This document shows, piece after piece, positions 8,684 to 16,960 of a stretch of DNA of 64,000 bases. Source of the DNA: Sphingomonadales bacterium (GTDB taxonomy: Bacteria; Pseudomonadota; Alphaproteobacteria; Sphingomonadales; Sphingomonadaceae); NCBI GenBank assembly GCA_016721875.1, contig JADKHG010000002.1, positions 124,001 through 188,000 of the forward strand, written 5' to 3'. The position numbers and the translations under genes are program-made. The notes below the pieces were generated by a model. It was given only the letters and a program-made list of their open reading frames with translations. It was not told the origin of the DNA and did not search any database. Positions within the stretch are counted from its first letter, which is position 1. Every line of letters begins with the position of its first letter.

Positions 8684-9899
8684 CGGCGACCTTCTCCATC
8701 AGTTTGCGGGCTATCACGTCTTTAGGACTATCGGGCCAGCTTTCGACGCCGTTTTTGGTGATGATGTGGAATGCGTTGTTTGCACCACCCATCACATCCC
8801 CCGACACATCATTGGCAACGATCCAGTCGCAACCCTTTTTGGCAAGCTTTGCCTGTGCATGTTCGACAATTTTTTCGGTTTCGGCTGCAAAACCGATCAG
8901 GAGACCGGGGCGCTGCTTGTGCTTGGCAAGCGTTGCCAAAATATCGGGGTTTTCGGACAAGGTCAAAGGCGGGATAGCGTTGCCGTCCTTCTTGATCTTC
9001 TGTTCGGGCACGTCAGCGACATGCCAGTCAGCGACGGCGGCGACCATGATCGCTACGTCCACAGGCAGGGCCTTTTCGATCTCAGCCAGCATTTCGCGCG
9101 CACTCTCTATGTCAATGCGGATTACACCCGGCGGTGTCACCAGATTGACCGGGCCGGAAACGAGCGTCACTTCTGCACCCAATTCGGCTGCTGCCTGCGC
9201 AATCGCAAAGCCCTGCCGACCAGAGGAACGATTGGCGATATAGCGCACTGGGTCGATCGGCTCGTGCGTCGGACCAGCGGTGATCAGCACGCGTTTGCCG
9301 TAAAGCGGGCGGTGCGGCGGCTCCGAAAAGTCCGGCTGCGCAGTCATTTTTACATGTTCGACAGCCAATTGATGCGCGATTTCGGCGAAAATGCGTTCAA
9401 TTTCTGGCAGCCGTCCCGGACCAAATTCACCGCACGCCATTTCGCCCTCATCAGGATCAATGACGCGGATGCCGTCCGCCCGCAGTGCCGAGACATTGCG
9501 CCGCGTCGCGGGATGTTGCCACATGCGGACATTCATCGCGGGCACTACCAGCACCGGCTTGTCGGTTGCGAGCAGCAATGTGGTTGCCAGATCGTCTGCA
9601 ATCCCGGCGTGCATTTTCGCAAGCAGGTCGGCAGTTGCCGGGCAGACCACCACCAGATCGGCTTGGCGGCTGAGCTGGATATGGCCCATTTCGGCCTCAT
9701 CCTTCAGATCGAACAGATCGGTATAAACCTTGTCCTCCGACAGTGCCCCGAGCGTCAGCGGTGTAACAAATTGCGCCCCGCCTTTGGTCATCACACAGCG
9801 CACCGCATGGCCAGCCTTGCGGATGGTGCGGATCAGCTCGGCAGACTTATAAGCGGCTATTCCGCCACCGATGATCAGAAGGATGCGTTTCTGGGTCAT
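8664..9899 (-). CDS. coaBC: Bifunctional phosphopantothenoylcysteine decarboxylase / synthetase
   Basis: Performs two consecutive steps of coenzyme A synthesis. The N-terminal CoaC half (about 1-190) is a flavin decarboxylase with VVCPATADLLAKMHAGIADD, the PAMN motif and the substrate-binding ACGEFGPGRLPE segment. The C-terminal CoaB half (about 195-411) is the synthetase with ITAGPTHEPIDPVRYIANRSSG, the AAVADWH segment and IGFAAET. Length 411 is normal for the fusion. Only three bases separate its start from the stop of ccdB upstream, so the toxin-antitoxin pair lies inside this operon between ubiB and coaBC. Confidence 0.96.
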   Translation of the reverse strand: MTQKRILLIIGGGIAAYKSAELIRTIRKAGHAVRCVMTKGGAQFVTPLTLGALSEDKVYTDLFDLKDEAEMGHIQLSRQADLVVVCPATADLLAKMHAGIADDLATTLLLATDKPVLVVPAMNVRMWQHPATRRNVSALRADGIRVIDPDEGEMACGEFGPGRLPEIERIFAEIAHQLAVEHVKMTAQPDFSEPPHRPLYGKRVLITAGPTHEPIDPVRYIANRSSGRQGFAIAQAAAELGAEVTLVSGPVNLVTPPGVIRIDIESAREMLAEIEKALPVDVAIMVAAVADWHVADVPEQKIKKDGNAIPPLTLSENPDILATLAKHKQRPGLLIGFAAETEKIVEHAQAKLAKKGCDWIVANDVSGDVMGGANNAFHIITKNGVESWPDSPKDVIARKLMEKVADVVSKG

Positions 9900-9902
9900 T
9901 AG

Positions 9903-10199
9903 TCACCAAGTGCCAATGAGAGTGTCGAGAGCATTGGTTATGGAATATTCCTGATCCTGAAGACTGGCAACTTTTTGCCCTAATTCTTTGGTGGGCACGG
10001 CCGAAGCCAAATGCGTTGCCATGATAAAACTTGTCCCTCTGACTTGCAATTCAGGGTGTAATCTCTGGATATTTGTAGCCTGTTTATCTGCCACCAGTGG
10101 TACCATAAAACGCGTGTTGAAATGGTCGAGCCAGTCCGATTGGCAATCGAGAAGATATTGCTGGCCGTCTGCGGTCAGATAGACATCGAAACGGGCCAT
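9903..10199 (-). CDS. ccdB: CcdB-family toxin (DNA gyrase poison)
   Basis: CcdB toxins trap DNA gyrase on cleaved DNA. The 98-residue protein from ATG 10199 reads MARFDVY, then a beta-rich core with LLDCQSDWLDHFNTRFMVPL and the C-terminal NALDTLIGTW that aligns with the gyrase-binding end of the family. The longer open frame upstream is really the end of ccdA read in the same phase. The ATG overlaps the ancestral ccdA stop as TGATG, the standard ccdAB coupling. The toxin itself appears intact. Confidence 0.82.
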   Translation of the reverse strand: MARFDVYLTADGQQYLLDCQSDWLDHFNTRFMVPLVADKQATNIQRLHPELQVRGTSFIMATHLASAVPTKELGQKVASLQDQEYSITNALDTLIGTW

Positions 10200-10446
10200 C
10201 AGAACTGACGGTATTTTGCCAAAGGTGGAGCCGTTTTGGTCGACCCCACTTGTTCCAGCTTTCAATCGCAGCCTTGTTTTCCCTCTTCCACTCTTCGCCT
10301 AGTGCCTTGCGCACTTCTTGCTCCAGACTTTTTTCGCAAATTTGAGACATGTTGATTCCCAAACGCTTTGCTTCGGAAACCAGATCTTCGGCCAACGAAA
10401 TATTCGTCGCTTTCCTGTTTCCGGTAAACATTGATGGGCGATTCAT
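10199..10446 (-). pseudogene. ccdA: CcdA-family antitoxin, C-terminus frameshifted
   Basis: Residues 1-67 are a clear CcdA: N-terminal DNA-binding ribbon-helix-helix region (ATNISLAEDLVSEAKRLGIN) and the KRENKAAIESWNKW helix. After that the frame slips. The family tail WVDQNG...PLAKYRQF followed by a stop at 10199-10201 can be read only by changing frame twice (one extra G near 10239-10242, one extra base near 10223-10226); as given, the frame continues out of register to 10084. The C-terminal tail is what wraps CcdB, so an antitoxin with this change should not neutralise the intact toxin. Given the similar shifts elsewhere, error is the likelier reading. Confidence 0.75.
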
Positions 10447-10490
10447 ATCAGCCTCCTATGCGCAAATGATATGCGCACTATTTTTGCGCG

Positions 10491-12035
10491 TCAACCAATG
10501 GCCCACATGCCCGCAGCGCCAGCCGCTGCGGCAGCCAATGCCACGCCCAGATAGCGCCACCATCCGCTGCCTTGCCTTCTCTCCCAGATCAGTGGAATCG
10601 CTGGAACCGGCGGTGCAGGGGGAGCGCCGCCTTTGCGCGGCAGGCGTTCGTCGAGGCGTTTTATAAGGTCTGGGATCAACGCCAGCGTCTTTACCCGCTC
10701 GCGCAGGCCATCGGCAATCGCCGCTTCCGGGCCCAGTTCGTCGCGGATCCATTCGCGGACAAAGGGGGCGGATACTTCCCACATATTGATGGCAGGATTC
10801 AGGCTGGTCGCCACGCCCTCAACCATCACCATGGTTTTTTGCAGCAACAACAAATGCGGCTGGGTCTGCATGTCGAAATCGCGGGTAATCGCGAACAGGC
10901 TGTCGAGCATCTGCCCGACCGACAATTCGCTGACCGGCTTGCCGCGTGTCGGCTCACCCACCGCCCGCAATGCGGTCGCAAATTCATCGACATTGTGATA
11001 ATCGGGCACATATTGCGCCTCAAAATGGATTTCGGCGACACGGCGATAATTGCCGGTGGTCAGGCCATAGAGAATTTCCGCCAGCCACAAACGCGCCTGC
11101 CGATTGATCCGCCCCATGATGCCAAAATCAATCGCAGCAATGCTGCCATCGGGGGTGACGAACAAATTGCCCTGATGCATGTCGGCGTGGAAGAAACCCT
11201 CTGAAATCGCTTGACGCAGAAAAGTCAGGACCAACCTTTCAGCCAGTTTGGCGGTGTCGTGACCCGCAGCTTTTAACGCCTCAACATCAGATATCTTGAT
11301 GCCATCGACCCATTCCAGCGTCAGCACGCGGCCTGATGTGCGATCCCAATCGATCGCCGGAATGACATAGCCTTCGACGGCTTCCATCGCCTCTTTGATT
11401 TCGGAAGCCGACGCGGCTTCACGCCGCAGATCGAGTTCACGCAAAGTCCAGCGTTTCAGATTGGCGATGACCAGTTGCGGACGCAGCCGCGCCGCTTCTC
11501 CGCCCAGCGCTTCCAGATGCGCCGCAGCCCATTCGTAGGTTTCGATGTCACGGGCAAATTGTTCGCGGATTCCGGGGCGCAACACCTTAACCGCCACATC
11601 GCGGCCATCGCTGGTGCGTGCGCGATGGACTTGCGCTATTGAGGCGGCGCCGACAGGCTCGGGGTCGATATGTTCGAACAGCTCGGCGGCGGGGCGGTTC
11701 AGACTGCTGTCGATTTCCTCGAATATGCGGTCAAAGCGTTCGGGCGGCAAGGAATCCTGCAAGTCGAGCAGGTTGCGCGCCGCTTCTTCACCGACAAGGT
11801 CCGGGCGTGTCGCCAAAGTTTGCCCCAGCTTGATCGCGGCCGGGCCGATTGCACGGAAAGCACCGGCATAGTCCGGCTGTTTCGGCTGGATCGTGCCCAA
11901 CCGCGCAATCCGGCAAAGCCTTTTGACCTGAGGCGGCGTGTTGCGGTCGGCCTCTATCCCGCGCAATGCACCGTGCCGCGCCAATATGCGGCCCCATTTG
12001 AGCAGGCGAAAAATATGCGTGGCAGGCCGCGTCAT
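10491..12035 (-). CDS. ubiB: Ubiquinone biosynthesis kinase-like protein UbiB
   Basis: Atypical ADCK/ABC1-family protein kinase-like ATPase needed for ubiquinone synthesis. It has the KxGQ motif (IKLGQTLATRPDL, about 65-77), the alanine-rich loop AASIAQVHRA, the VI-type Lys (VKVLRPG), the HADMHQGNL catalytic segment, the DFG-like AIDFGIMG, and a hydrophobic C-terminal membrane anchor (about 490-514). I start at the ATG at 12035 (MTRPATHIF), 10 bases after the stop of ubiE, rather than the longer frame that would run into ubiE. It is downstream of ubiE on the same strand, the usual arrangement. Confidence 0.95.
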   Translation of the reverse strand: MTRPATHIFRLLKWGRILARHGALRGIEADRNTPPQVKRLCRIARLGTIQPKQPDYAGAFRAIGPAAIKLGQTLATRPDLVGEEAARNLLDLQDSLPPERFDRIFEEIDSSLNRPAAELFEHIDPEPVGAASIAQVHRARTSDGRDVAVKVLRPGIREQFARDIETYEWAAAHLEALGGEAARLRPQLVIANLKRWTLRELDLRREAASASEIKEAMEAVEGYVIPAIDWDRTSGRVLTLEWVDGIKISDVEALKAAGHDTAKLAERLVLTFLRQAISEGFFHADMHQGNLFVTPDGSIAAIDFGIMGRINRQARLWLAEILYGLTTGNYRRVAEIHFEAQYVPDYHNVDEFATALRAVGEPTRGKPVSELSVGQMLDSLFAITRDFDMQTQPHLLLLQKTMVMVEGVATSLNPAINMWEVSAPFVREWIRDELGPEAAIADGLRERVKTLALIPDLIKRLDERLPRKGGAPPAPPVPAIPLIWERRQGSGWWRYLGVALAAAAAGAAGMWAIG

Positions 12036-12045
12036 TGGATTGGTG

Positions 12046-12777
12046 TCAAACCTTCCAGCCGCTGTGGATCGCGACCAGTCCGCCCAGTATCGGCTCGACC
12101 TTTGTCTGCACAAATCCCGCTTCGCCGATCATCCGTTTGAATTCGGGCATGGGCGGGAATTTGCGGATCGATTCCGCCAGATAGCGATAGCTGTCTTCAT
12201 CGCCTGCGATCACCTTGCCCAATTTGGGCAACAGCTTGTGCGAATAGACATCATAGACTTCGGCCAGTCCGGGCCATTCGACGGTCGAAAATTCAAGGCA
12301 GAAAAAGCGACCGCCATAGCGCAAGACACGGTGTGCCTCTCGCAACGCCTTGGGAATGTCGGTGACATTCCGGATCCCGAAGGCAATGGTGTAGGCATCG
12401 AAATGCCGGTCAGGAAAGCTCAGCGTTTCGGCATTTTGCTCACTCCAGACCAGCGTGTCGACGCCACGTTCTATCGCACGATCCATGCCAACAGCCAGCA
12501 TATCCGGATTGATGTCGCTGACGGTAATATTCGCTCCGGCCTTTTCCATGCGAAAGGCGATGTCGCCGGTGCCGCCCGCCATATCGAGGATATCCTCGCC
12601 GGGGCGCGGATTGACGCGCTTGACGAAATGATCCTTCCACAGCCGGTGCAATCCGCCCGACATGGCATCGTTCATGATGTCATAATTGCTTGCGACACTG
12701 GAAAAGACGCCGCCGACGCGCCGGGTCTTTTCTTCAGGGCTGACCTGTTCATAGCCAAAGGATACGGTTTCACTCAT
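12046..12777 (-). CDS. ubiE: Demethylmenaquinone/ubiquinone C-methyltransferase UbiE
   Basis: Class I SAM-dependent C-methyltransferase of the ubiquinone (and menaquinone) pathway. The 243-residue protein has the family N-terminus SFGYEQVSPEEKTRRVGGVF, SAM-binding motif I DMAGGTGDIAFRM (about 66-78), and the late signatures YAIAFGIRNVTDIPKAL-type segment and RYLAESIRKFP. It heads the ubiE-ubiB run; a divergent exported-protein gene starts 145 bases away, so its promoter should lie in 12778-12900. Confidence 0.96.
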   Translation of the reverse strand: MSETVSFGYEQVSPEEKTRRVGGVFSSVASNYDIMNDAMSGGLHRLWKDHFVKRVNPRPGEDILDMAGGTGDIAFRMEKAGANITVSDINPDMLAVGMDRAIERGVDTLVWSEQNAETLSFPDRHFDAYTIAFGIRNVTDIPKALREAHRVLRYGGRFFCLEFSTVEWPGLAEVYDVYSHKLLPKLGKVIAGDEDSYRYLAESIRKFPPMPEFKRMIGEAGFVQTKVEPILGGLVAIHSGWKV

Positions 12778-12921
12778 GGCTTTGCGCCCTAGCGGATAGT
12801 TGCGGCCGGATCAAAGGATGATCGGTGCAAAATGCGCCAAACAGTTTGCACGAAATCGCCATCGCTTTCTCCTTGAATTTCCGATTGAAATGGCAGAGAT
12901 TTCCGCGTGGGAGAGAGAGCT

Positions 12922-13632
12922 ATGAAACGATCCTATATTTTTGCAGCCTTGTTCGCCGCTGCATTTGTATCGCCGACGGTAGCGCAGGTTTCAAAATCAC
13001 AGGCGCTGGGCGAAATTATCGTCACCGGAAACCGGATCAATGCCGGTTATGCGCAAGAAAACCGGCCGGTGGTCGGGTTACGGCGCGAGGCCGATTCTGC
13101 TGTGATGACGGTTTCTTTCTCGTCAGATTCGCGTGACGAGGCGACGCGGAAGAAAGAAATTCACACCATGCTGCTCGCGGCGATGGACCGTGCGGGCGCT
13201 GCGGGTGTCGAACTGGTCACCGGCAATTTCGAACTGATCCCGGTGACAAAGGCCAATTATCAGGAACTGCCGTTCAATTGGGCCGGGCGGGTTGATACCA
13301 GCAAAGTCGATGTCATGGTGAAGGTCAAACTCGCCGGATCGACGGTGTCCGCATCAAGTCGCATCGACAGTTTTGTAAAGGGCCTGCCACGCAACGGGCG
13401 CGGGGCAATTGACAAGGCCGGCGGGCTTGTCCTCACCATTGTCAACCCTGACCAGTACCGCGATGCCATCGTCAAACTGGTGGCTGAGGATGCGCGCAGT
13501 CGGGCGACGATTTTCGGTCCCGACTATGCGGTGCAGGTAACGGGCATTGACGGCCAGATATTCTGGTCACAGGTCAGCGGAACCGATGTGTTCCTCTACA
13601 TTCCCTATCGCTACACTATTGTACCGAAGTGA
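12922..13632 (+). CDS. Exported protein of unknown function, first of a tandem pair
   Basis: A 236-residue protein with a signal peptide (about 1-22, ending VAQ) and no other membrane segment, so probably periplasmic. It is clearly paralogous to the next gene: both share GEIIVTGNRI near the mature N-terminus, the VVGL.READSAV..SDSRDE segment, a block of alternating hydrophobic residues, the GGLVLTIVNPDQYRDAI helix and a C-terminal tyrosine-rich VFLYIPYRY. The overall pattern recalls SIMPL/DUF541-type exported proteins, but I cannot assign the family firmly. ATG 12922 follows a GA-rich ribosome-binding site (GGGAGAGAG). The two genes are nine bases apart and form an operon. Confidence 0.7.
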   Translation: MKRSYIFAALFAAAFVSPTVAQVSKSQALGEIIVTGNRINAGYAQENRPVVGLRREADSAVMTVSFSSDSRDEATRKKEIHTMLLAAMDRAGAAGVELVTGNFELIPVTKANYQELPFNWAGRVDTSKVDVMVKVKLAGSTVSASSRIDSFVKGLPRNGRGAIDKAGGLVLTIVNPDQYRDAIVKLVAEDARSRATIFGPDYAVQVTGIDGQIFWSQVSGTDVFLYIPYRYTIVPK

Positions 13633-13640
13633 GAGCCATC

Positions 13641-14438
13641 ATGAATAAATCAGCTGTCGCCGCCTTTATCGGCTTTGCCTTCTGCTCCACGCCTCTGATT
13701 GCGCAAGATGATGACGGCGGCATGGGTGAAGTAGTTGTCACTGCTCAGCGCATTTCTAATAGCCTATCGCCCATATCGGCCGGTGCTTTTCAACCACTTT
13801 CACCGCCAGTCATCGGGCTGAAGCGGCAAGCCGATTCCGCTGTACGCAATATTGAGATCATGTCTGACTCCCGCGATGAAGTTATGCGCAAGCGCGAAGT
13901 GCAGGCGATGCTTCTTGCCGCCATTGATCGTGCCAAACAGGGAGGGTTCAGCCTGGTGACGGGCAGGCTTGAACTTGTCGAGGTCACCCGCGCCAATTGG
14001 CAGGATCAATTCCCCGAACTCGCCGGAAAAGCCCGCGAAGATGAGGATGAGGATGATGATGACGATGAGGATGAAGACAGCGCTGGTTACGAAGATGACG
14101 GCGGCACCACAGTCATCCGGCTGCGGGTAAAGACAAAGCTCGACGGGTCGATCAACAACGCCCAGCAGAAAATCACCAATTTCGTCAAAAGCGTTCCTGC
14201 GACTGGCCGCTCGCTGATCGAACAAAAAGGCGGGCTGGCGCTCACCATCATCAATCCTGACCAGTATCGCGACGAAATCTACCGCCGGATCGCGGCAGGC
14301 GCTAAACATGCAGTCAGCTTTTACGGTCCCGATTATGGGCTGGAAGTAAACGGGCTGGACAGCGATGTGGCGTGGCAGCAAGTGAGCAACACGGAGGTAT
14401 TTTTATATATCCCGTACAGTTTTAAGGTCGAGAAATAG
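13641..14438 (+). CDS. Exported protein of unknown function with acidic insert, second of a tandem pair
   Basis: A 265-residue paralogue of the preceding gene with its own signal peptide (about 1-21, ending LIAQ) and the same landmarks: GEVVVTAQRI, VIGLKRQADSAV, LALTIINPDQYRDEI and VFLYIPYSF. Unlike its neighbour it carries a run of about 20 almost pure Asp/Glu residues near residue 135-155, coded by GAT/GAG triplets at about 14038-14084. Such an insert may bind divalent cations or may simply be a triplet-repeat expansion. It ends four bases before the convergent nuclease gene. Function unknown. Confidence 0.7.
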   Translation: MNKSAVAAFIGFAFCSTPLIAQDDDGGMGEVVVTAQRISNSLSPISAGAFQPLSPPVIGLKRQADSAVRNIEIMSDSRDEVMRKREVQAMLLAAIDRAKQGGFSLVTGRLELVEVTRANWQDQFPELAGKAREDEDEDDDDDEDEDSAGYEDDGGTTVIRLRVKTKLDGSINNAQQKITNFVKSVPATGRSLIEQKGGLALTIINPDQYRDEIYRRIAAGAKHAVSFYGPDYGLEVNGLDSDVAWQQVSNTEVFLYIPYSFKVEK

Positions 14439-14442
14439 GCGC

Positions 14443-15132
14443 TCAACACCACGGTTGGCGTCCACCCGCATACCAACGTGCCAGTCCCTCGCTAACCAGC
14501 ACGCCACCCAGGCTTTCGCCGCCGCGCGTCACTACGCGAAGCTTGCGGCCATAGGGGTCTTCATCGCGGTCGATGCTTGAAAGGCTGAATGGCCCTGCGT
14601 TGACCAGTTCTTGCAAGCGCTCTGTCGCGGCAGCGCCTTTGGTCGCTTCTTCGGCGCAGCGCGGCGGGTGCGTTTCGGGGGTGTCGATATCGGCGATGCG
14701 GATTTTGGTGCCTTTGTAATAGAGAGTGTCGCCATCAACGACGCAATTATAGCCACCACCTTCATGGCAAAAGCCGAAAGAGCCGCTTTCCGTGTCGCTC
14801 GCACCAGCCAAGCCGGCCGATGGACCGGGTGTCAAAGTCCATACGCCCCAGAATGTGGCTGCTGACAAAGCAAACGTCAGTGGCGCTATAGTCAAAAGGC
14901 TGCTGCCCCAGCCGATGTCTTTGGCTCTTGGTCGCTTCCTGCCTTCACGCTTTGCAGGGCGGTGTCGGGGTGCCGGTTGCACTCGCGGAAATGCGCGTGA
15001 TGCATTTCCAAATGGCTTTGCGCCTTGGGGAGTCCAATCCAGTTCGGCGCGGAGCGAACGCGCCAAAGCCTCGTCCACTCCATCCTTTTGCGGCGACAGC
15101 CCGCCTTCGAAGACGCGAAAATGCTTTCCCAT
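14443..15132 (-). CDS. Membrane-anchored thermonuclease-family nuclease
   Basis: A staphylococcal-nuclease (SNase) domain occupies the last 110 residues: VVDGDTLYYKGTKIRIADIDTPE, then RCAEEATKGAAAT and the Arg-containing DRDEDPYGRKLRVV. The Asp, Arg and Glu positions expected for the Ca-dependent active site are present. The first 80 residues are basic and Pro-rich, followed by one hydrophobic segment (about 85-107), so the nuclease domain is probably on the periplasmic side. I start at ATG 15132; a TTG nine codons further up is possible. The Cys pair near the C-terminus may form a disulfide. Confidence 0.83.
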   Translation of the reverse strand: MGKHFRVFEGGLSPQKDGVDEALARSLRAELDWTPQGAKPFGNASRAFPRVQPAPRHRPAKREGRKRPRAKDIGWGSSLLTIAPLTFALSAATFWGVWTLTPGPSAGLAGASDTESGSFGFCHEGGGYNCVVDGDTLYYKGTKIRIADIDTPETHPPRCAEEATKGAAATERLQELVNAGPFSLSSIDRDEDPYGRKLRVVTRGGESLGGVLVSEGLARWYAGGRQPWC

Positions 15133-15314
15133 AGCAACAGGATGCCAGCCTATCCTCAACAGCCGGTAAATTCGACGAAGGCTGCTTCGATTGCGGAGCT
15201 AATTGCCGGTCGAACGCATCATATTGCATCGGTTTTGGATGAAATGAGGTTGGCCGCGGCGCTTCTTCATCCTGCCCTAGCCAAAACCTCCTGTCGGTAC
15301 TAGCACGGCGCCCC

Positions 15315-16125
15315 ATGCCAGAGCTTCCCGAAGTTGAAACGACCGTAGCCGGATTGCGTTCTGTCCTGATGGGCAGATTATTGTCCGTGCCGAACCGCGT
15401 CGTGCGGACCTTCGCTGGCCTATTCCCGTCGATCTGCGACAAAGGCTTACCGGCGCGCGGGTGACGGGGCTTGGTCGCCGCGCGAAATATGGCCTGATCC
15501 ATACCGATCGCGATGATGTGCTGATTTTCCACCTCGGCATGTCAGGGCGCTGGCGGTTGATCCGGTTGAGATCGAAAAGCATGACCATTTCATCCTCGAA
15601 ACCGGCGCGGGCAGGGTGGTCGCGTTGAATGATCATCGGCGCTTTGGTTCGCTGGATATTGTGCGCACAGGCGAGCTTGATGCGCATCGTCACTTTGCTT
15701 TGATGGGCCCCGAGCCGCTGTCGGATGATTTCGACGCGCGTGCGCTGCACGATGCGCTGAAAAAACGCAGTGCGCCGATCAAGGCAATGCTGCTCAACCA
15801 GCATATCGTCGCCGGGCTGGGCAATATTTATGTGTGCGAAGCACTACACATGGCGGGGATCGCGCCAACCACTCCGGCAACCAGAATCTCCAAACCCAGA
15901 CTTGAAAAACTGGTGGCAGCGATCAAGGATGTTTTGATAGCGGCGATTGCGGCCGGCGGCTCGACGCTAAGGGACTTTGCGGCACCCGATGGGGAACTGG
16001 GCTATTTTGCCAAGGATTGGCTTGTCTATGGCCGTGAAGGAGCCGCATGCCATTGTGGTGCACCGGTTTTGCGGCGCATCGATTCGGGGCGTTCGACCTT
16101 TTATTGCGCCAAATGCCAGAAATAG
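15315..16125 (+). pseudogene. mutM: Formamidopyrimidine-DNA glycosylase, two frameshifts
   Basis: MutM/Fpg excises 8-oxoguanine and cleaves the abasic site. The start MPELPEVETTVAGLRSVL is perfect, with the catalytic Pro2. The frame is lost near 15375 (GGG where GGGG is expected), resumes as IIVRAEPRRADLRWP..., and is lost again near 15553 (GG where GGG fits), then continues to the C-terminal zinc finger CHCGAP...YCAKC. Two inserted bases would give 270 residues, exactly the normal Fpg length. Both breaks are in short G runs, so sequence error is likely. It is followed by rpsT and dnaA, a conserved alphaproteobacterial order. Confidence 0.88.
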
Positions 16126-16245
16126 CGGGGCTTTCAGCCAGCTTTTGCCGTTGACGAATCTGTAAAGCATGGCTAAGGGCGGCGCTTCAACGGACGTGGG
16201 CCACAGGTGCTTGTTCGTAAATATCTGATTTTATTGAGGACAAAA

Positions 16246-16509
16246 ATGGCCAATACGCCACAAGCTCGTAAGCGTATCCGTCGCAATGCGCGTCGTACCG
16301 AAATCAATCGTGATCGCGTCAGCCGCATCCGCACCTTCGTGAAGAAGGTCGAAGCTGCGATCGAGTCGGGTGACAAAGCGACTGCTTCGACAGCTCTGGC
16401 CGCTGCGCAGCCCGAACTGGCCCGCGGTGTTTCCAAGGGTGTTCTCCACAAGAACATGGCGTCGCGCAAGTTTAGCCGTCTGACCAAAAAGGTTGCGGCG
16501 CTCGCCTGA
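16246..16509 (+). CDS. rpsT: 30S ribosomal protein S20
   Basis: Small basic ribosomal protein of 87 residues that binds 16S rRNA early in 30S assembly. MANTPQARKRIRRNARRTEINR is the standard S20 opening and the Lys/Arg-rich helices continue to KVAALA. ATG 16246 is chosen because GAGGA lies six bases upstream; a 13-codon longer frame has no such site. A rho-independent terminator follows, and dnaA comes next. Confidence 0.97.
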   Translation: MANTPQARKRIRRNARRTEINRDRVSRIRTFVKKVEAAIESGDKATASTALAAAQPELARGVSKGVLHKNMASRKFSRLTKKVAALA

Positions 16510-16562
16510 TTCGCAATGCATGGTTTGCGCGCTGCGTGCGTAGCGCTCGCCAAAAAGGAGAT

Positions 16563-16594
16563 AGCCCGCCAATCATTTTGACGGGCTTTTTCTT
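16563..16594 (+). terminator. Rho-independent terminator of rpsT
   Basis: AGCCCG (16563-16568) pairs with CGGGCT (16582-16587) around a 13-base loop and is followed at once by TTTTTCTTTG. It sits about 55 bases after the rpsT stop. Confidence 0.85.
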
Positions 16595-16960
16595 TGTCTC
16601 CGGAATGTGACAAAAAAAGACACGGAAATGCTGCGATTCGGCACGGCTTGAATGTGCTCGCGATTGAGAAAATCAAGCATAACAGGGCATTAAAAAATAT
16701 CTGACGCAATTGCTGGGCTTTGTTTGAGTCAAGCGCATTTATTTCACTTTTTTTGCAGTCCCACCCCTTGATCGACTCACCTTCCCATGCGTAGAAAAGC
16801 CTTTCCAGCAGCAAGCGGTTCCAATCGCGGCTGCCCCTTTTTCGGATGAAGCAACAGCGTTTTCTGACTGCAAATGTTGGTCAGGAGCGGGGGCTCTGTT
16901 TGTCTTCTGATCGGGATGGGGTGTCGTTGGTAAACAATAGGCTGCGGCAGGCTGGATGGG
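16595..16960. other. Intergenic region upstream of dnaA
   Basis: About 365 bases between the rpsT terminator and dnaA. It must hold the dnaA promoter. I looked for DnaA boxes close to TTATCCACA and found none that match well, so there is no evidence that this is the replication origin. No gene is supported. Confidence 0.5.

Noticed and set aside
13037..13060. GEIIVTGNRI-type segment in the tandem exported proteins, considered as a TonB-receptor plug motif
   Set aside because: The proteins are only 236 and 265 residues, with no barrel; the short match is not evidence of a receptor.
16595..16960. Possible oriC upstream of dnaA
   Set aside because: No group of DnaA boxes or AT-rich unwinding element could be seen; in this order of bacteria the origin need not be next to dnaA.
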